A stretch of DNA of 8,507 nt, taken from NCBI GenBank assembly GCA_031289285.1, contig JAITPT010000175.1, positions 1-8,507 of the forward strand. The letters run 5' to 3'. Below the pieces are notes generated by a model, which was not told the origin of the DNA, did not search any database, and worked only from the letters and a program-made list of their open reading frames with translations. Of this stretch, positions 1 to 7,037 are shown one piece after another. The DNA is from Puniceicoccales bacterium. GTDB taxonomy: Bacteria; Verrucomicrobiota; Verrucomicrobiia; Opitutales; UBA953. Numbering within the stretch: position 1 is the stretch's first letter; each line of letters opens with the position of its first letter. A program made the translations under genes and the position numbers.

Positions 1-133
1 ATTTTTTTGCTGGAAAACGCAGTGATGTGAGTGGGGTAATCGGTGCCAAAAAATAACTGATACCGCCGACGGTGTTGCACGACTTGACGCACGGGAAAAA
101 GCGGGGTCAAGAGAAAAATTAGACTGTCTAATT
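1..133. repeat. Tandem 133-bp repeat unit, copy 1
   Basis: This is the first of two head-to-tail copies with an exact offset of 133 bp: base 1 aligns with 134, and the T7 run at 2-8 with 135-141. Over about 116 aligned bases I count only about four differences: T11/G144, A24/G157, one missing G in the G-run near 103, and A112/C246. The unit ends in an AT-rich palindrome (117-133). It starts at the first base of the window, so further copies may lie to the left. One reverse-strand frame is open through the unit, but it has no start or recognisable protein, so I treat it as an intergenic repeat. It lies downstream of the 3' end of glgB. Confidence 0.93.
117..133. repeat. AT-rich palindrome ending repeat copy 1
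   Basis: AATTAGA (117-123) pairs perfectly with TCTAATT (127-133) around a CTG loop (124-126). An A-run precedes it and a T7 run follows shortly after (135-141). As RNA the stem would be weak because it is nearly all A-U. Its position matches the GC-containing palindrome of copy 2 (248-268), and the central CTG is shared. Transcript termination is possible but not compelling here. Confidence 0.85.
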
Positions 134-269
134 ATTTTTTTGCGGGAAAACGCAGTGGTGTGAGTGGGGTAATCGGTGCCAAAAAATAACTGATACCGCC
201 GACGGTGTTGCACGACTTGACGCACGGGAAAAAGCGGGGGTCAAGCGAAAAAGGGTCTGTCCCTTTTTT
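134..269. repeat. Tandem 133-bp repeat unit, copy 2
   Basis: This is the second copy of the unit at 1-133, matching it from 134 to about 250. After the shared GTCAAG(A/C)GAAAAA the two copies diverge. Here the terminal palindrome has GGG/CCC in its stem instead of the TTAG/CTAA type of copy 1. Downstream of 270 the sequence no longer resembles the start of another unit, so this is the right end of the array. The remaining 270-363 is T-rich spacer before the glgB stop codon, in which I see no gene. Confidence 0.93.
248..269 (-). terminator. Hairpin with A/T tracts, probable glgB terminator
   Basis: AAAAAGGG (248-255) pairs with CCCTTTTT (261-268) around a 5-base TCTGT loop. Read on either strand it gives a G/C-containing stem followed by a U-run, so it can act in both directions. 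It lies about 95 bp beyond the stop codon of glgB, which reads leftward, making it the best terminator candidate for that gene. It is also the variable end of repeat copy 2, so it may have arrived with the repeat. Similar GGGTCTGTCCC palindromes recur in repeat families that I associate from memory with REP-type elements; that link is inference. Confidence 0.6.
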
Positions 270-363
270 CGGGCGGCACATTTCCGTCCGTTTGTCTTCT
301 TTCTAATTTGCAGGCACTTTTTTGCCGTTTTTTCAGTTTTTTTCTCGCACTTTTGCGCACTTT

Positions 364-2646
364 TTACGCTATTTTTCTAAATACTACAGTGCTCATGGCA
401 GGGAGACAGATATTGAGCGAGTGGGGGCGATTGTCCCACGAGTGACGACTGTCGGCACTGACTACACCGAAATTGCCACTGCCCGGGCCACCATATTCGG
501 CGGCGGCAGTGTTCAAAACCTCGCGCCATTCGCCGTCAAAGGGCACACCAATTCGCCGTGTGCGCTCGACAGGCGTGAAGTTACAAACCACAAGCCACGT
601 CACCGAATTGTCCTCCGAGCGGCGCAAATAGGCGAGCACACTCTCGGCAGCAGCGTCGGCCTCGACCCACTCAAAACCAATAGGCGTTTGCTCACAGACG
701 GCGAGAGCAGCGTCTTCGCGATAGAGCTTGTTGAGGTCGCGCACGACTCTCCGAACTCCCTCATGGTCAATATATTGGAGAAGATGCCAGTCGAGACTTT
801 GGTCGTATTTCCACTCGGCGGATTGGCCAAACTCGCAACCCATAAAGAGAGTTTTCTTGCCCGGCCATGTCCAGAAAAAGGCGTAAAAAGCACGGAGATT
901 TTGCGCTCGCGCCGAGATGTCGGCCTGAGGCATTTTGTTTAACATGGAGCCTTTGCCATGCACAACTTCATCGTGCGAAAACACTTGCGAAAAACGCTCG
1001 CTGTATTGGTAGAGCATCCCGAAGGTGAGTTTGTTGTGGTCCCATTTGCGGAAAAGCGGGTCGCGTCCGATGTAATCAAGCGTGTCGTGCATCCAGCCCA
1101 TATTCCATTTGAGGTCGAAACCCAGCCCGCCCTCGGCGACAGGCCGCGTGACCCCCGCAAACGACGTGGACTCCTCCGCAATCGTGAGCGCGCCCGGATA
1201 CAAGCTGTGAACGAGACTGTTTGCGCGTCGCAAAAACTCTATCGCCTCCAAGTTTTCTCGTCCGCCAAACTTGTTGGGCACCCATTCGCCGACCTTGCGC
1301 GAGTAGTCTAAATAGAGCATTGAGGCGACGGCGTCCACGCGCAAACCGTCAATGTGGAAACGGTCAAACCAAGCGAGGGCACTGCCCACGAGAAACGCGC
1401 GAACCTCGTGCCGCCCGTAGTTAAAAACGAGCGTCCCCCAATCTTGGTGGGCACCTTGGCGCGGGTCGGCGTGTTCGTAAAGATGTGTGCCGTCAAAACC
1501 GGCGAGCGCGAAAGCGTCACGCGGAAAATGCGCGGGCACCCAATCCACGATGACGCCGATGTTGGCGGCGTGGAGTGCGTCCACGAGAAACATAAAATCG
1601 TGCGGCGAGCCGAAGCGCTGCGTTGGCGCGTAAAAGCCGGTGACTTGGTAGCCCCACGAACCGTCGAAGGGGTGCTCGGCGGGCGGCAAAAACTCGACAT
1701 GCGTAAAACCCGTTTCGCGCAAATACGCTGGAAGCTGTGTGGCGAGTTCGCGGTAAGTGAGCGGGCGGTTGCCGTCGCTCGGGACACGTCGCCACGACCC
1801 AAGGTGCATCTCGTAAATCGAAATCGGCTTCTTCTGCCAATCCGTTTTAGCGCGGGCGGCGAGCCAGTCGGCGTCGCCCCAGACGTGTGCGCCTGCACCG
1901 CCGAGTTCATAGACGACGGAGGCGTTGTGCGGCGGCGGTTCGTAAAAAACGGCGCAGGGGTCGCTTTTGAGAAAAGGTGTCGGCGACGCTGGCGAAAGGA
2001 TTTCGTATTTGTAGTGTGCGCCGGCCTTGAGGCTGGGGACAAAAATCTCCCAGATGCCGGACGCGCCGAGTTGCCGCATGAGGTGGTAACGCCCGTCCCA
2101 ACGGTTAAAGTCGCCGACGAGCGAGACGCGCCGCGCCGCAGGTGCCCAGACGGCAAACGCCACGCCGCGCACCCCGTCGTGCTCGACGATGCGCGAGCCG
2201 AGTTTCTGGTAAATGAGATGGTCGGTGCCCTCGTTGATGAGGTAGAGATCGGTGTCGCCCAGCGTTGGCAAAAACGCGTATGGGTCGCGGATTTGGTGAA
2301 CCTCGCCGTTGTGGCGGGTGATGCGGAGTTGGTAGGAAAAGACGTCGTTTTCGCCCGCGAGAAAACCCTCGAAAAAACCGGACTCGTGGAGTTTCACGAG
2401 CGGCAAAACACGCGGCGCGGCGACGGCGCGGACAGCCGTTTTTCGGCGGGAAACCTCGGCGGGCAGCGCATCGCCGCGCTCTGGCGCGATTTCGACAAGC
2501 TCGCATTTCGCCGCGTCATCGAGCCACGCCCTTGCGACAAGCCCGCGTTTGCCGTGCGCGTTTGCCACGTGCATTCCCAAAAAATCGTGGGGGCGCGACT
2601 GGGTGAGTTGGAGGAAAGAAGCAAGCTCGGGCTGGGAGAGTATCAT
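364..2646 (-). CDS. glgB: 1,4-alpha-glucan (glycogen) branching enzyme GlgB, GH13
   Basis: This cytoplasmic enzyme cuts an alpha-1,4 glucan chain and rejoins it by an alpha-1,6 link, creating glycogen branches. At 760 aa it is slightly longer than E. coli GlgB (728). The N-terminal N1 region is about residues 1-125. The CBM48/N2 domain is about 150-250 (VAFAVWAPAARRVSLVGDFNRWDG at 162-185). The GH13 barrel is about 275-650, followed by the C-terminal beta domain. Catalytic motifs are intact: DWVPAHFP (368-375), GLRVDAV with nucleophile D438, AEES with acid/base E491, and FSHDE with D559. The spacings equal those of E. coli D405, E458 and D526. The ATG at 2646 gives the expected N-terminus (SQPELASFLQLTQSRPHDFLGMH) and has no clear ribosome binding site. 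It is divergent from gltX. No other glycogen gene is in the window, so it is not in a visible glg operon. A hairpin at 248-268 may end its transcript. Confidence 0.97.
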   Translation of the reverse strand: MILSQPELASFLQLTQSRPHDFLGMHVANAHGKRGLVARAWLDDAAKCELVEIAPERGDALPAEVSRRKTAVRAVAAPRVLPLVKLHESGFFEGFLAGENDVFSYQLRITRHNGEVHQIRDPYAFLPTLGDTDLYLINEGTDHLIYQKLGSRIVEHDGVRGVAFAVWAPAARRVSLVGDFNRWDGRYHLMRQLGASGIWEIFVPSLKAGAHYKYEILSPASPTPFLKSDPCAVFYEPPPHNASVVYELGGAGAHVWGDADWLAARAKTDWQKKPISIYEMHLGSWRRVPSDGNRPLTYRELATQLPAYLRETGFTHVEFLPPAEHPFDGSWGYQVTGFYAPTQRFGSPHDFMFLVDALHAANIGVIVDWVPAHFPRDAFALAGFDGTHLYEHADPRQGAHQDWGTLVFNYGRHEVRAFLVGSALAWFDRFHIDGLRVDAVASMLYLDYSRKVGEWVPNKFGGRENLEAIEFLRRANSLVHSLYPGALTIAEESTSFAGVTRPVAEGGLGFDLKWNMGWMHDTLDYIGRDPLFRKWDHNKLTFGMLYQYSERFSQVFSHDEVVHGKGSMLNKMPQADISARAQNLRAFYAFFWTWPGKKTLFMGCEFGQSAEWKYDQSLDWHLLQYIDHEGVRRVVRDLNKLYREDAALAVCEQTPIGFEWVEADAAAESVLAYLRRSEDNSVTWLVVCNFTPVERTRRIGVPFDGEWREVLNTAAAEYGGPGSGNFGVVSADSRHSWDNRPHSLNICLPAMSTVVFRKIA

Positions 2647-2825
2647 GGCGATTGCCCGCGAAGGTAGCGGCGAGAAATGCGCGGGGGAATGTTAATTTGG
2701 ACACCGCCCGCCGCGCCGTCCGTCGCGCCGCTCGCCCGGTCGCCGCCGCCGTTTTGCGGTTGAGAACCCGCCGCCAAACTTCTTTCATCCGCCGCCTTTC
2801 AACCGCCATTCGCCAGCCGTCAACC
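2647..2825. other. Divergent glgB/gltX intergenic region
   Basis: This 179-bp spacer must hold the promoters of both glgB (leftward) and gltX (rightward). It is GC-rich except for a small AT island around 2688-2700, the only part resembling a promoter core; I could not identify a convincing -35/-10 pair. The gltX frame is open upstream to an ATG at 2652, but the 58 residues this would add are Arg/Ala-rich and unlike any GluRS N-terminus. A 22-bp sequence (2741-2762) recurs exactly upstream of lpxK. Confidence 0.6.
2741..2762. repeat. 22-bp exact repeat, copy upstream of gltX
   Basis: This 22-bp segment is three CGC/CCG-type triplets followed by GTTTTGCGGTTG. It occurs again without mismatch at 4354-4375, upstream of lpxK. 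Here it ends 63 bp before the gltX ATG. The CCGC/GCGG parts could form a short hairpin with the T-run in the loop. Half of it is low-complexity, so coincidence helped by slippage is possible, but the TTTTGCGGTTG half is not. Confidence 0.75.
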
Positions 2826-4298
2826 ATGTCCACTAACATCCAAACACCCGCCACCGCGCCTGCCACCGCCGCGCCCGCCGCTGTCCGCACCCGTTTCGCG
2901 CCAAGCCCGACTGGGTTTTTCCACATCGGCAGTGCCCGCACCGCCCTCTTTAACTGGCTCTACGCCCGCCACACTGGCGGCACGTTTATCCTGCGCATCG
3001 AGGACACCGACACCGTCCGCAACAGCGAGGAATACCTGCGTGTCATCTACGAAAGTCTCCGCTGGCTCGGCATGGATTGGGACGAAGGCCCCGGCGACGC
3101 GGGCGGCAGCTTCGGCCCCTACAAACAAAGCGAGCGCACCGCCATCTACCACGAATACCTCGCCAAACTCCAAGCCGCCGGGCGCACCTACGAGAAAGAC
3201 GGTGCCGTCTGGTTCCGCCTCGAAGGCGAACGTTTCACCGCCCGCGAGACCTACAAAGAAGCCGACGGAACAAAGCTCGACCGCGTCGTCGAAAAAGTCA
3301 AAGCCGCCCCCGTCGTCATCCACGACCTCATCCGTGGCGACGTCACCCGCGCCGAAGACCGCGACTTCGTGCTCGTGCGCGCCAACGGCGAACCGGGCTT
3401 CCACTTCGTCAACGTCGTGGACGACATCACGATGGCCGTCACGCACGTCATCCGCGGCGAAGACCACCTCTCCAACACCTCGAAACACATCGAGCTTTAC
3501 AACGCTTTTGGCGCGACGCCGCCGACCTTCGCCCACATCCCGCTCATCTTGAAAAACGACGGCAAAGGCAAAATGTCGAAGCGCGACAAAGGTGCCCTGA
3601 TTGAGGAATACCAGACGCGCCACTTCCTCCCCGACGCCGTGCGAAACTTCCTGTGCCTGCTCGGCTGGACGCCTACCGACGGACGCGAAATCCTCCCCAT
3701 CGCCGACATCATCGCCCAGTTCGACCTGCGCGATGTCCACCAAGGAAACGCCCGTTTCGACGAGCGCAAAATGTCGCACTTCAACCAGCAATACCTACGC
3801 GATTTACCCGCCGACGTTTTCAACGCAAAAGCACGGCAAATCCTGCGCGACGCCGGCCTCACCGACAACGCCGATGTCGCCGCCGCTGCCGACGCCTACG
3901 TCGCCGCCGTCCTCGACCTCATTCGCGAGAAACTGCGCGGGCTGGAAGACCTCGCTCCGATGTCCGCCTACTTCTTCAACGAAGACTTTCCCCGCGACGC
4001 CAAGACGCTCGAAACCTTGCAAAAAAAAGGCGACCCCGCCGCACGAGTCCGCCAGCTGCTCCCCGCGCTGGAAGCCCTGCCCGACTGGGACGACGCCTCG
4101 CTCGACGCCGTGATTGGCGGGCTGGCGACGGCGGAAAACGTCAAGCTCAACGAGTTCTTCGCCCCGCTGCGTTTCGCCGTCAGCGGCCTCAACGGCGGCC
4201 CGCACCTCCACGCCATCTTGCGCCTGCTCGGACGCGAACGCGCCTTGGCGCGTATGCGGACGTTCGCCGCCACGCCGCCCACGCCGCCGTCCGCCTAA
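2826..4298 (+). CDS. gltX: Glutamyl-tRNA synthetase (class I, GltX)
   Basis: This enzyme attaches glutamate to tRNA-Glu in the cytoplasm using ATP. If non-discriminating, it also charges tRNA-Gln for later amidation; I cannot decide this from the sequence. The protein is 490 aa, usual for bacterial GluRS. RTRFAPSPTGFFHIGSARTA (21-40) holds the class I signature in the form HIGS (33-36). LRIEDTD is at 56-62, IRGEDHLSNT at 209-218, and the KMSKR loop at 249-253. The helical anticodon-binding region is about 340-490. The 100-130 region has no cysteines, so the zinc site of E. coli GluRS is absent, as in many family members. I chose the ATG at 2826 over the in-frame ATG at 2652 because family similarity begins at residue 21 and the extension is low-complexity. 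No Shine-Dalgarno is visible. lpxK follows on the same strand after about 200 bp. Confidence 0.97.
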   Translation: MSTNIQTPATAPATAAPAAVRTRFAPSPTGFFHIGSARTALFNWLYARHTGGTFILRIEDTDTVRNSEEYLRVIYESLRWLGMDWDEGPGDAGGSFGPYKQSERTAIYHEYLAKLQAAGRTYEKDGAVWFRLEGERFTARETYKEADGTKLDRVVEKVKAAPVVIHDLIRGDVTRAEDRDFVLVRANGEPGFHFVNVVDDITMAVTHVIRGEDHLSNTSKHIELYNAFGATPPTFAHIPLILKNDGKGKMSKRDKGALIEEYQTRHFLPDAVRNFLCLLGWTPTDGREILPIADIIAQFDLRDVHQGNARFDERKMSHFNQQYLRDLPADVFNAKARQILRDAGLTDNADVAAAADAYVAAVLDLIREKLRGLEDLAPMSAYFFNEDFPRDAKTLETLQKKGDPAARVRQLLPALEALPDWDDASLDAVIGGLATAENVKLNEFFAPLRFAVSGLNGGPHLHAILRLLGRERALARMRTFAATPPTPPSA

Positions 4299-4410
4299 AC
4301 TTCCGCGCCGCCGTCGTCGCCGTCGTTGTCGTCGTTCACGCCGTCGCCGTCCGCGCCGCCGCCGTTTTGCGGTTGCGGCGAATGCCCCCCGCCGCTTCCT
4401 TGCGCCGCCT
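4299..4410. repeat. GCC/GTC trinucleotide-rich low-complexity spacer
   Basis: Directly after the gltX stop, the spacer is built largely of GCC, GTC and CGC triplets (clearest at 4308-4364), then becomes ordinary GC-rich sequence. All forward frames stay open here, which produces meaningless Arg-rich translations and hides the true start of lpxK. I see no terminator between gltX and lpxK. The 22-bp repeat at 4354-4375 lies inside. Confidence 0.7.
4354..4375. repeat. 22-bp exact repeat, copy upstream of lpxK
   Basis: This is identical to 2741-2762 upstream of gltX. Here it is followed by GCGGCG, so CGCCGC (4354-4359) can pair with GCGGCG (4375-4380), with a 3-bp inner stem (4360-4362 with 4369-4371). 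The gltX copy lacks that outer pairing. It ends 122 bp before the lpxK ATG at 4498, or 83 bp before the alternative GTG at 4459. Confidence 0.75.
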
Positions 4411-4497
4411 GTGTTTTCGCGTTTCACCCATGCAGCACGCTCTTACGGCGACCGATTTGTGCGCTTCACCGTCGGCGTCATTTACGACGACGAGCCT

Positions 4498-5634
4498 ATG
4501 GATTCGCCGTGGACGCGCCTCTACGCGGGTTTTCTCAAAGCCATCTCCTGCGCCTTCGGCCTCGCCGTGCGCACACGGTTTTTCCTCTACAACCACCGCA
4601 TCCTCCGCGACACCCCCCTCGGGTGCAAAGTCGTCGTCGTCGGCAACATCACCGTCGGCGGCACGGGCAAAACGCCCGTCACCGAGAAGATGGCGCGAGT
4701 GCTCTCGGAGCACGGGCGCAACGTGGTGATTTTGAGCCGCGGCTACAAAAGCCGCTCCGAGCCGCTCTGGCGGAAGTTTTCGCGCTGGCTAACCCAAGGC
4801 GCAAAGCCCGCCCCAAGGGTCGTCTCCGACGGCAAAAAGTTACTGCTCGATTCCAGCGAAGCCGGCGACGAACCCTACATGCTCGCCCGCAATCTGCTCC
4901 CGCTCGGCGTCGTCGTCATCGTCCACAGGAACCGCGTGGAGGCGGGTTTTTTCGCGCTAAAACATTTCGGCTGCGACACCATCCTGCTCGACGACGGCCT
5001 GCAATACCTCCCCCTGCGCGGGCAAATCAACCTGCTGCTCGTTGACAAAACGAACCCCTTCGGCAACGGCTGCCTATTGCCGCGCGGCATCCTGCGCGAG
5101 CCTGTCGCCAACCTCAAACGCGCCACCTACATCTTTCTCACGAAGTCTGACGGCAAACCCGACCCCGAGCTACTCGCCGCCATCCGCGCCCGCCATGCCT
5201 CTGCCCCCGTCATCGAATGCGCCCACCAGCCGCGCCGCCTCAGCTCGCTGGACGGCCTCGTGAGCCTCCCTTTGAGCTATCTCCAAGGGAAACGTGTGGC
5301 GACATTCAGCGGCATCGCCACGCCGGAACGCTTCGAGGATTTTGTCCGCCAATACGGAGGAAAAATTCTCCACAACCAGCGTTTCCTCGACCACCACTGT
5401 TTCTCGGAAGACGACCTCACCGACGTCTTTGACGAAGCTGCCAGCAACGACGCCGAGTTTGTCGTCACCACGGAGAAGGACGCCGTGCGCATCAGTGCGG
5501 CCCGCAAATGGCGTCTGCCTCTCTACTACTTGCGTCTGGAAATCGAAATCTTGTCTGGCAAAGAAATCTTCGACAGTGCCGTCGAGCGCATCTGCACCGG
5601 CAACCCCGACCCCACCCCCGACAACCACAAATAA
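4498..5634 (+). CDS. lpxK: Tetraacyldisaccharide 4'-kinase LpxK
   Basis: LpxK phosphorylates the 4'-position of tetraacyldisaccharide-1-phosphate to make lipid IVA, a late step of lipid A synthesis at the inner face of the cytoplasmic membrane. From the ATG at 4498 the protein is 378 aa. The P-loop is GNITVGGTGKTP (49-60). Also present are LSRGYKS (79-85), GDEPYML (123-129), LLDDGLQYLPL (163-173), FGNGCLLPRGILREP (188-202), a DHH motif (298-300) and VTTEKDAVR (323-331). The Asp of DDGLQ and the His of the DHH region fit the catalytic Asp/His pair reported for Aquifex LpxK. The N-terminus (about 5-30) is hydrophobic and amphipathic, as expected for the membrane-associating segment. Start caveat: FVRFTVGVIYDDEP upstream resembles the N-terminus of related LpxK proteins from memory, so the GTG at 4459 (13 more residues) is plausible. 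The frame stays open further upstream only because of low complexity. Confidence 0.94.
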   Translation: MDSPWTRLYAGFLKAISCAFGLAVRTRFFLYNHRILRDTPLGCKVVVVGNITVGGTGKTPVTEKMARVLSEHGRNVVILSRGYKSRSEPLWRKFSRWLTQGAKPAPRVVSDGKKLLLDSSEAGDEPYMLARNLLPLGVVVIVHRNRVEAGFFALKHFGCDTILLDDGLQYLPLRGQINLLLVDKTNPFGNGCLLPRGILREPVANLKRATYIFLTKSDGKPDPELLAAIRARHASAPVIECAHQPRRLSSLDGLVSLPLSYLQGKRVATFSGIATPERFEDFVRQYGGKILHNQRFLDHHCFSEDDLTDVFDEAASNDAEFVVTTEKDAVRISAARKWRLPLYYLRLEIEILSGKEIFDSAVERICTGNPDPTPDNHK

Positions 5635-5718
5635 CCCCGCCACAGCACCCGCCACAGCCACTCACTAAATCGCTTGCATCTCGACCCAAAACCAGACTTC
5701 ATCCGCCACACCAAATCT
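5635..5718. other. Spacer between lpxK and the TPR gene
   Basis: This 84-bp spacer contains a short direct repeat (CCGCCACAGC, twice, near 5638-5660). It has no clear hairpin terminator and no recognisable promoter. A TTG at 5674 is in frame with the next gene, but it would place 15 charged residues before an otherwise normal signal peptide. Read-through from lpxK into the TPR gene is possible. Confidence 0.45.
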
Positions 5719-7029
5719 ATGAACAAACACCTACACAAACACGGCTTCCAAACCATCAGCCTGCTCCTGCTGATTTTCGTCGCGGCCGGGGCATCCCCGC
5801 TGACCGCGCAATCCGCACCCGAGCGCGAGAACAAGGGAGCACAGAGCGCGGTTGAAAACGCACCCACCCAACCCGCCACCACCAAGACCGCCAAAGCAGC
5901 GGCCCTTTTGCAGCAGGGCATAATGCTAAACACAACCGGACACCCGCAAGAGGCACTCAAAGCCATGCAAGAAGCCGCCAAACTAAATCCCGACGACAAC
6001 AGCATTCTGCTAAACACAGGCGTCGTGCTCGATACGCTCGGGAAACACAAGGAAGCACTGGAAATTTACAACCACTTAGACACAAAGTTTCAGATATTAT
6101 ATAAAGCAAAAACAGATGCACTCGAAGCCGGAACACCCATCCCAAAACAACAAAAGATTGAAGAAATTTTTACTGTTCTCGAACTCACCATCAACAAGGC
6201 ACTAAACGCCGTCCACCGCAAACAACTCGATTCTGCACTCGCCCAATTCAAGAAAGTTCACGTGGTTTATACGGCATCCGCGTTGTCAATACTCTCCACC
6301 GACGCCGATTATGCCGCGCAGTGGATATGCTGGATAGTAGCAAAAGGGCGAACCACCCAAGGAAGAAAACAAATCGCCGCACTCGAACGTCTCGGCAAAT
6401 CACTGCCAGTTTCAACACCCTACCACAAAGCCCTCCTAAAGTATTATCAAGGCACAGAAACATGGGAAAATGTGCTCGCCGCAATTGACTCAATGAAAAT
6501 CGAAAAGACTAAAAAAGAAGACTTTCGCACAGAAGCACACTTCTTTGCCGCTGGCTATTTGCGCTATGTAAAACATGACGACAAGGCCGCGCTCGCCCTG
6601 CTCGAAGCAGAAAACGCACGCCCGTTTAACGGCTGCGCCGAACGCATCTTTATCCGCAAAGAAATTGATTCCATAAAAAAACCAAAACGCACCGCCGCTG
6701 ATTTCAGCGTAACGCCCGACCCAGACTCCGCTGCAAATCTACGCGGAAAAATCATCCCGCTCCCAGAAGATTTCAACACCGACAACACCGCAGACGCTAT
6801 CCGAACCGCCCTAAAACGACGCGCCTACAAACTCGAACAAGAAACACCCGACACCTTCAAAGGAAGACTGTCCGCCAAACGATCGGAACTTCTTGTCACT
6901 GTTCATTTTAACTCCGAACGAGTGCGCACGTCAATAGAAATCATCAGCGGACCCGAAAAAGCTGTGAACAATCTAATAAAACAACTTGAAACCGAAATCG
7001 TCAACCAACTTAAAAAAACTAACATCTAA
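5719..7029 (+). CDS. Exported TPR-repeat protein of unknown function
   Basis: I do not recognise a specific gene. From the ATG at 5719 the product is 436 aa. Residues 1-30 form a signal peptide: basic MNKHLHKHG, a hydrophobic core ISLLLLIFVAAGA, and probable cleavage near LTA-Q (30/31). There is no lipobox Cys, so it should be a periplasmic or secreted protein. Two TPR-like helical hairpins lie at about 59-92 and 93-125 (GHPQEALKAMQEAAKLNPDDN, then LGKHKEALEIYNHL), so a protein-binding role is likely. The middle (about 140-310) is helical and may hold degenerate repeats. The C-terminal block (about 358-410, AIRTALKRRAYKLEQETPDT...) resembles, from memory, a small domain of envelope lipoproteins with the pattern AI..AL..R.W....E.PG; this is weak. 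It is probably co-transcribed with the lipoprotein gene 8 nt downstream. Its DNA is visibly more A-rich than lpxK. No Shine-Dalgarno is visible. Confidence 0.85.
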   Translation: MNKHLHKHGFQTISLLLLIFVAAGASPLTAQSAPERENKGAQSAVENAPTQPATTKTAKAAALLQQGIMLNTTGHPQEALKAMQEAAKLNPDDNSILLNTGVVLDTLGKHKEALEIYNHLDTKFQILYKAKTDALEAGTPIPKQQKIEEIFTVLELTINKALNAVHRKQLDSALAQFKKVHVVYTASALSILSTDADYAAQWICWIVAKGRTTQGRKQIAALERLGKSLPVSTPYHKALLKYYQGTETWENVLAAIDSMKIEKTKKEDFRTEAHFFAAGYLRYVKHDDKAALALLEAENARPFNGCAERIFIRKEIDSIKKPKRTAADFSVTPDPDSAANLRGKIIPLPEDFNTDNTADAIRTALKRRAYKLEQETPDTFKGRLSAKRSELLVTVHFNSERVRTSIEIISGPEKAVNNLIKQLETEIVNQLKKTNI

Positions 7030-7037
7030 TAAATCCC

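Noticed and set aside
270..363. Additional terminator just after glgB
   Set aside because: On the minus strand only a 4-bp stem (GGCA/TGCC) is visible, too weak; the hairpin at 248-268 is better.
1354..2667. 437-codon forward open frame antisense to glgB
   Set aside because: The reverse strand encodes complete GlgB with all catalytic residues. The forward frame is a GC-driven shadow with no recognisable domain.
2652..2825. 58-residue N-terminal extension of gltX
   Set aside because: It is Arg/Ala-rich low-complexity sequence upstream of a normal GluRS N-terminus and would overlap the divergent promoter region.
2820..3791. 323-codon reverse open frame antisense to gltX
   Set aside because: It is a shadow of GluRS, Val/Asp/Gly-rich as expected from antisense of GC-rich codons, with no family motif.
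4114..4497. 128-residue N-terminal extension of LpxK overlapping gltX
   Set aside because: It overlaps the gltX 3' end in another frame and consists of Arg/Pro/Ser runs; only the last dozen residues resemble LpxK.
5674..5718. TTG start for the TPR protein
   Set aside because: It adds 15 residues before a standard signal peptide that starts at ATG 5719.
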